From Proteobacteria bacterium UBA1847 (GTDB lineage Bacteria; Pseudomonadota; Gammaproteobacteria; Steroidobacterales; Woeseiaceae): DNA of 17,861 bases. Shown here in pieces: positions 15,298 through 17,861 of the stretch; within the stretch, counting starts at the first letter, position 1, and each line of letters starts with the position of its first letter. The notes beneath the pieces were generated by a model, which was not told where the DNA came from, searched no databases, and saw nothing but the letters and a program-made list of their open reading frames with translations. The position numbers and the translations under genes were made by a program. Location of the stretch: NCBI GenBank assembly GCA_002338605.1, contig DDIP01000264.1, positions 1-17,861 of the forward strand, read 5' to 3'.

Positions 15298-16223
15298 GGC
15301 GAATGAGTCTGTTCAGCCGGCGAAAGCGCGGCAATATCGTCGACGACCAGCGTGCCTGTACCCTCGTTAGTGAATATCTCGAGCAGTATGCTGTCGGGAG
15401 CCTTGCTGGAGATGACGTGGACGCGCTGCACGCCGTTCGCAATTGCCCAGTCGATTGCCGCCGCTTTCGGAATCATGCCATCCGCGAGTTTGCCGGAGTC
15501 ACGCAGCGTCTGCAGGGCGGACCGGTCGATGTAGGAAATCAGGGAACCGGGGTCGTTGATGTCCTCGAAAATGCCGGCAGCTCCGGTGGCAAGTACCAGT
15601 TTTTCCGCCTTGAGTTCAGCGGCAATGGCCGCCGCAACGGTGTCCGCATTGATGTTCAGGATATTGCCTGATTCGTCGCAGGAGAGCGGGCTGACGACCG
15701 GCATCAGGCCGTTGTCCAGTTGCTTTCGCAGGATGTCGGCATCAACGGCATCGATATCGCCGACGAAGCCATAATCGACCGGTGCCTCACCGGCGCGTTC
15801 GACGGGAGGACGCTTGTGCGCCCGGATCAGGCCCGCATCGACACCGCTGATGCCCACCGCCGGAATTTGCAGGTCACGGCAGGTCGCGAGGATGCGCGTG
15901 TTGATCTGGCCATTGAGTACCATCGTCGCGACACTCAGGGAACCGCCATCCGTCACCCGGCGCCCGTCGATAAACGTGGTGTCATGCCCGAGTGCTTTGG
16001 CGAGTTCCGTGGACTGCGGTCCGCCGCCATGAACCAGCACCACCCGAACACCGACCTGGTGCAATATCCCGACCTGTTCCATCAGGGCTTTGGTTTTTTC
16101 GACATCGACGAAAACTTCGCCGCCAGCCTTGATTACGAACACCTTGCCTTTGAAAAGTCGAATGTAGGGTGCAGCATGCTTGAGCGCCGAGACGACAATA
16201 GCGCGGTCCTTGTTTGCAATCAT
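15294..16223 (-). CDS. argB: Acetylglutamate kinase (N-acylglutamate kinase)
   Basis: A 309-residue amino acid kinase phosphorylating the gamma-carboxylate of N-acylglutamate, the second step of arginine synthesis. Residues match the family: VIKAGG at 30-35 with K32, VHGGGPQ at 64-70, GRRVTDGG at 87-94, NINADTVAAAI at 190-200 and MIPKA at 250-254 with K253. The end, EIFTNEGTGTLV, is typical. The N-terminal SALKHAAPYIRLFKGKVFVI is reminiscent of the kinase-like domain of N-acetylglutamate synthase ArgA. Some relatives, including Xanthomonas, fuse the kinase to an acetyltransferase; here the protein stops after the kinase with no GNAT domain. The gene overlaps argF' and argH by 4 bp each. Whether its substrate is acetyl- or succinyl-glutamate cannot be told. 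Confidence 0.94.
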   Translation of the reverse strand: MIANKDRAIVVSALKHAAPYIRLFKGKVFVIKAGGEVFVDVEKTKALMEQVGILHQVGVRVVLVHGGGPQSTELAKALGHDTTFIDGRRVTDGGSLSVATMVLNGQINTRILATCRDLQIPAVGISGVDAGLIRAHKRPPVERAGEAPVDYGFVGDIDAVDADILRKQLDNGLMPVVSPLSCDESGNILNINADTVAAAIAAELKAEKLVLATGAAGIFEDINDPGSLISYIDRSALQTLRDSGKLADGMIPKAAAIDWAIANGVQRVHVISSKAPDSILLEIFTNEGTGTLVVDDIAALSPAEQTHSP

Positions 16224-17227
16224 GATGGCTTCCCCAGCATCTGGTGCAACACAGCCATTTGCGCGAGCATGCGATTGCGCGCTTCGGGGATAACAATACT
16301 CCGGGGACCGTCAAGGATCTCGTCAGCAACGACAACCCCGCGACGTACCGGCAGGCAGTGCATGAAACGGCAATCGTCTTTTGCCGTCTGGAACCAGGTT
16401 TCGTCAACACACCAATCCAGGTACTGCTCGCGAAGTTTCTGGTCGTCGAGTTTCTTGCCGTAGTGACGCGTCGATGACCACGACTTGGCATAAATAATAT
16501 GCGCGCCTTCAACGGCCTCAGCACGCTGGTCGGTTTCGGTGACCGATCCGCCGGACGCTTGTGCTGCTGCTGTCGCTTTTTTCATCAACTGGTCGGGTAG
16601 CTCGAAGCCTTCCGGTCTCAGCACGGTGACGTCCATACCGCGCATCGCAGCCATGTGCAGTGTCGCTGCCGGAACTGCCAATGGCAGTGCGCGGGGGTGA
16701 TAGGCCCAGCTTAAAACGAACTTGCCACCGTTTGCAGGGACGGAAAAATCATCCATGGTTTTCCAGTCCGCGAGACTCTGGCAGGGGTGATTCATGGCCG
16801 ATTCCATATTGATATACGGCTTGTCAGCAAGGCCGGTCATCGTCTTGAATTCCGTCTCGGCCAGGTCGGCTTCAATGCTCTTGCGCTCTGCAAATGCGCG
16901 GATTCCTATCGCATCGCCGTAGGACGCGATGACCGGAATCGCTTCACGGATGTGTTCGGCCGCTGCTCCATCCATGACGATTCCAGGCCGTGATTCAATG
17001 CCATGAATCGACATATCCGGTGAGATGACAAACGATCCTCCACCCAGTCGGACCATCGCTGCCTGGAATGATGCAAGTGTTCGCAATGACGGGCTCAGGA
17101 ACAGCAACGCCAAAACCTTTCCTTTCAGGGCGTCAGGCTCGGGCCTCGCATCGAGACGATTGGCCAGGTCGAGCAGAGTCCGGATTTCTTCACCTGAAAA
17201 GTCTGCCAGGTCATTAAACGCTTTCAT
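16220..17227 (-). CDS. argF': N-acylornithine carbamoyltransferase (acetyl- or succinyl-ornithine type)
   Basis: A 335-residue aspartate/ornithine transcarbamylase-family enzyme. The carbamoyl phosphate site is SPSLRTLASF at 45-54, with R49 kept but Leu51 where the usual SxRTR has a second Arg. Other motifs are HPCQSLAD at 147-154, SWAYHPRALP at 173-182, YAKSW at 246-250, VDE at 274-276 and FMHCLPVRR at 288-296. HPRALPLAVP, YAKSW and FMHCLPVRR mark acylornithine enzymes rather than ordinary ornithine carbamoyltransferase. Compared from memory with the Bacteroides fragilis succinylornithine enzyme and the Xanthomonas acetylornithine enzyme, it is nearer the former (EHIREAIPVIASYGDAIGIRAFAE). 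The specificity residue, Pro in the succinyl and Glu in the acetyl enzyme, is Ala90 here. The start has AAGGA 6 bases upstream and abuts the aminotransferase TGA. Confidence 0.9.
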   Translation of the reverse strand: MKAFNDLADFSGEEIRTLLDLANRLDARPEPDALKGKVLALLFLSPSLRTLASFQAAMVRLGGGSFVISPDMSIHGIESRPGIVMDGAAAEHIREAIPVIASYGDAIGIRAFAERKSIEADLAETEFKTMTGLADKPYINMESAMNHPCQSLADWKTMDDFSVPANGGKFVLSWAYHPRALPLAVPAATLHMAAMRGMDVTVLRPEGFELPDQLMKKATAAAQASGGSVTETDQRAEAVEGAHIIYAKSWSSTRHYGKKLDDQKLREQYLDWCVDETWFQTAKDDCRFMHCLPVRRGVVVADEILDGPRSIVIPEARNRMLAQMAVLHQMLGKPS

Positions 17228-17861
17228 TCATAGTCCTTTGTTGGTATCTGGCGCAATGACGCTGAGCGCCCCTGCAAGATGGTCGATGTGCCCGGGTTCC
17301 AGAACGAGCGGCGCCAGGATCCTGAGGATCTCCGGATCACTGCTGGTGCCGGTGAGAATATCGTGTTCGAGTAGCGCGTTCCTGATTTCAACTGCCGGCT
17401 GGTTGCAAACCAGGCCGAGCAACAGCCCCATCCCCTGGATGCGCAAGACCGGTCCGACCAGGCACTGCTCCCTGATTGCAATTTCCGAACGACGAACGTT
17501 CTCGAGCAAATTTTCACTTTCGATGGCGTCAATGACGGCGACAATCGCGGCCGCCGCCACCGGACCGCCGCCAAAAGTTGAGCCCAGGTCGCCGCTGCCA
17601 AATTGCGATGCGATCGCGTGGCTGCAAAGTACAGCGCCGCAGGGGATGCCACCGCCGAGTGCCTTGGCGCTGGTCAGCAAGTCCGGCTCGATGCCGTGTA
17701 CCTGGACCGCGAAGAACTGGCCGCACCGACCGATGCCGGACTGAACTTCGTCCGCGATGAGCAATGCGCCATGTTTTGTCGTTTCCACTCGTAGCGCCTG
17801 CACGAACTCGGGTGACAGGTCGTAGGCACCGGCAACACCCTGCACTGGCTCGAAGATCACG
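17228..17861 (-). CDS. argD: Class III aminotransferase, acylornithine aminotransferase (5' end beyond window)
   Basis: The C-terminal 210 residues of a class III pyridoxal-phosphate aminotransferase; the reading frame runs off the right edge, so roughly the first half (families of about 400) is missing. Visible motifs: FEPVQGVAG, the aspartate strand LLIADEVQSGIGRCG, PDLLTSAKALGGGIPCGA with the PLP-binding Lys in SAKAL, and the GSTFGGGPVAAAA loop. This pattern fits acetylornithine aminotransferase and the related succinylornithine enzyme AstC. Its position directly before the acylornithine carbamoyltransferase argues for the biosynthetic step that makes N-acylornithine. The leftmost in-window codon is GTG and is not a start. 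Confidence 0.9.
   Translation of the reverse strand, partial: VIFEPVQGVAGAYDLSPEFVQALRVETTKHGALLIADEVQSGIGRCGQFFAVQVHGIEPDLLTSAKALGGGIPCGAVLCSHAIASQFGSGDLGSTFGGGPVAAAAIVAVIDAIESENLLENVRRSEIAIREQCLVGPVLRIQGMGLLLGLVCNQPAVEIRNALLEHDILTGTSSDPEILRILAPLVLEPGHIDHLAGALSVIAPDTNKGL

Noticed and set aside
1..17861. Mobile elements, prophage, toxin-antitoxin, CRISPR or defence genes
   Set aside because: I saw no transposase, integrase, direct-repeat array or defence-domain motif on either strand.

Overview
The window looks like chromosomal core DNA of a fairly GC-rich gammaproteobacterium. The order polA / engB / diheme cytochrome c4 / DsbA-like protein is a familiar gammaproteobacterial arrangement. 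An LptM (YifL) lipoprotein and an N-acylornithine-type carbamoyltransferase in the arginine cluster suggest the Xanthomonadales or a nearby deep lineage such as Woeseiaceae or Steroidobacterales. That placement is inference. I see no insertion sequence, integrase, CRISPR array, tRNA or rRNA.

Layout, left to right. (a) 1-7698, all on the minus strand, so read from right to left: a secreted DUF885 metallopeptidase-like protein, an RND efflux permease, its membrane-fusion partner (8-bp overlap), a DUF4826 protein, and a sulfotransferase-like P-loop protein cut off by the left edge. (b) 7770-8672, plus strand: a secreted L,D-transpeptidase, divergent from DUF885 and ending 6 bp from the DsbA gene. 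(c) 8679-10144, minus: cytochrome c4 followed 2 bp later by a lipid-anchored DsbA-like protein. (d) 10350-10961, plus: the ribosome-assembly GTPase EngB, convergent with polA. (e) 10962-11163: the polA-engB interval, which appears to encode a small RNA on the minus strand. (f) 11164-14045, minus: polA and, 2 bp upstream of it, lptM. (g) 14113-17861, minus: a tightly coupled arginine-biosynthesis run of aminotransferase (cut by the right edge), N-acylornithine carbamoyltransferase, acetylglutamate kinase and argininosuccinate lyase, joined by a TGA-ATG abutment and two ATGA overlaps.

The most interesting item is the polA-engB interval. On the minus strand it folds by eye into a chain of hairpins, three with C-rich six-base loops, ending in a 15-bp terminator stem and a U-rich tail. 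The terminator overlaps the last codons of engB. Every non-Watson-Crick pair I found in these stems is G-U on the minus strand and A-C on the plus strand, so the structured RNA is read leftwards. From memory, Spot 42 (enterobacteria, vibrios), ErsA (Pseudomonas) and sX13 (Xanthomonas) occupy this same interval, and sX13 acts through C-rich loops, so this is probably an sX13-like regulator. A second point is the carbamoyltransferase. It resembles the succinylornithine enzyme of Bacteroides and has Ala90 at the residue that separates acetyl- from succinyl-ornithine enzymes, so the acyl group used for arginine synthesis here is uncertain.
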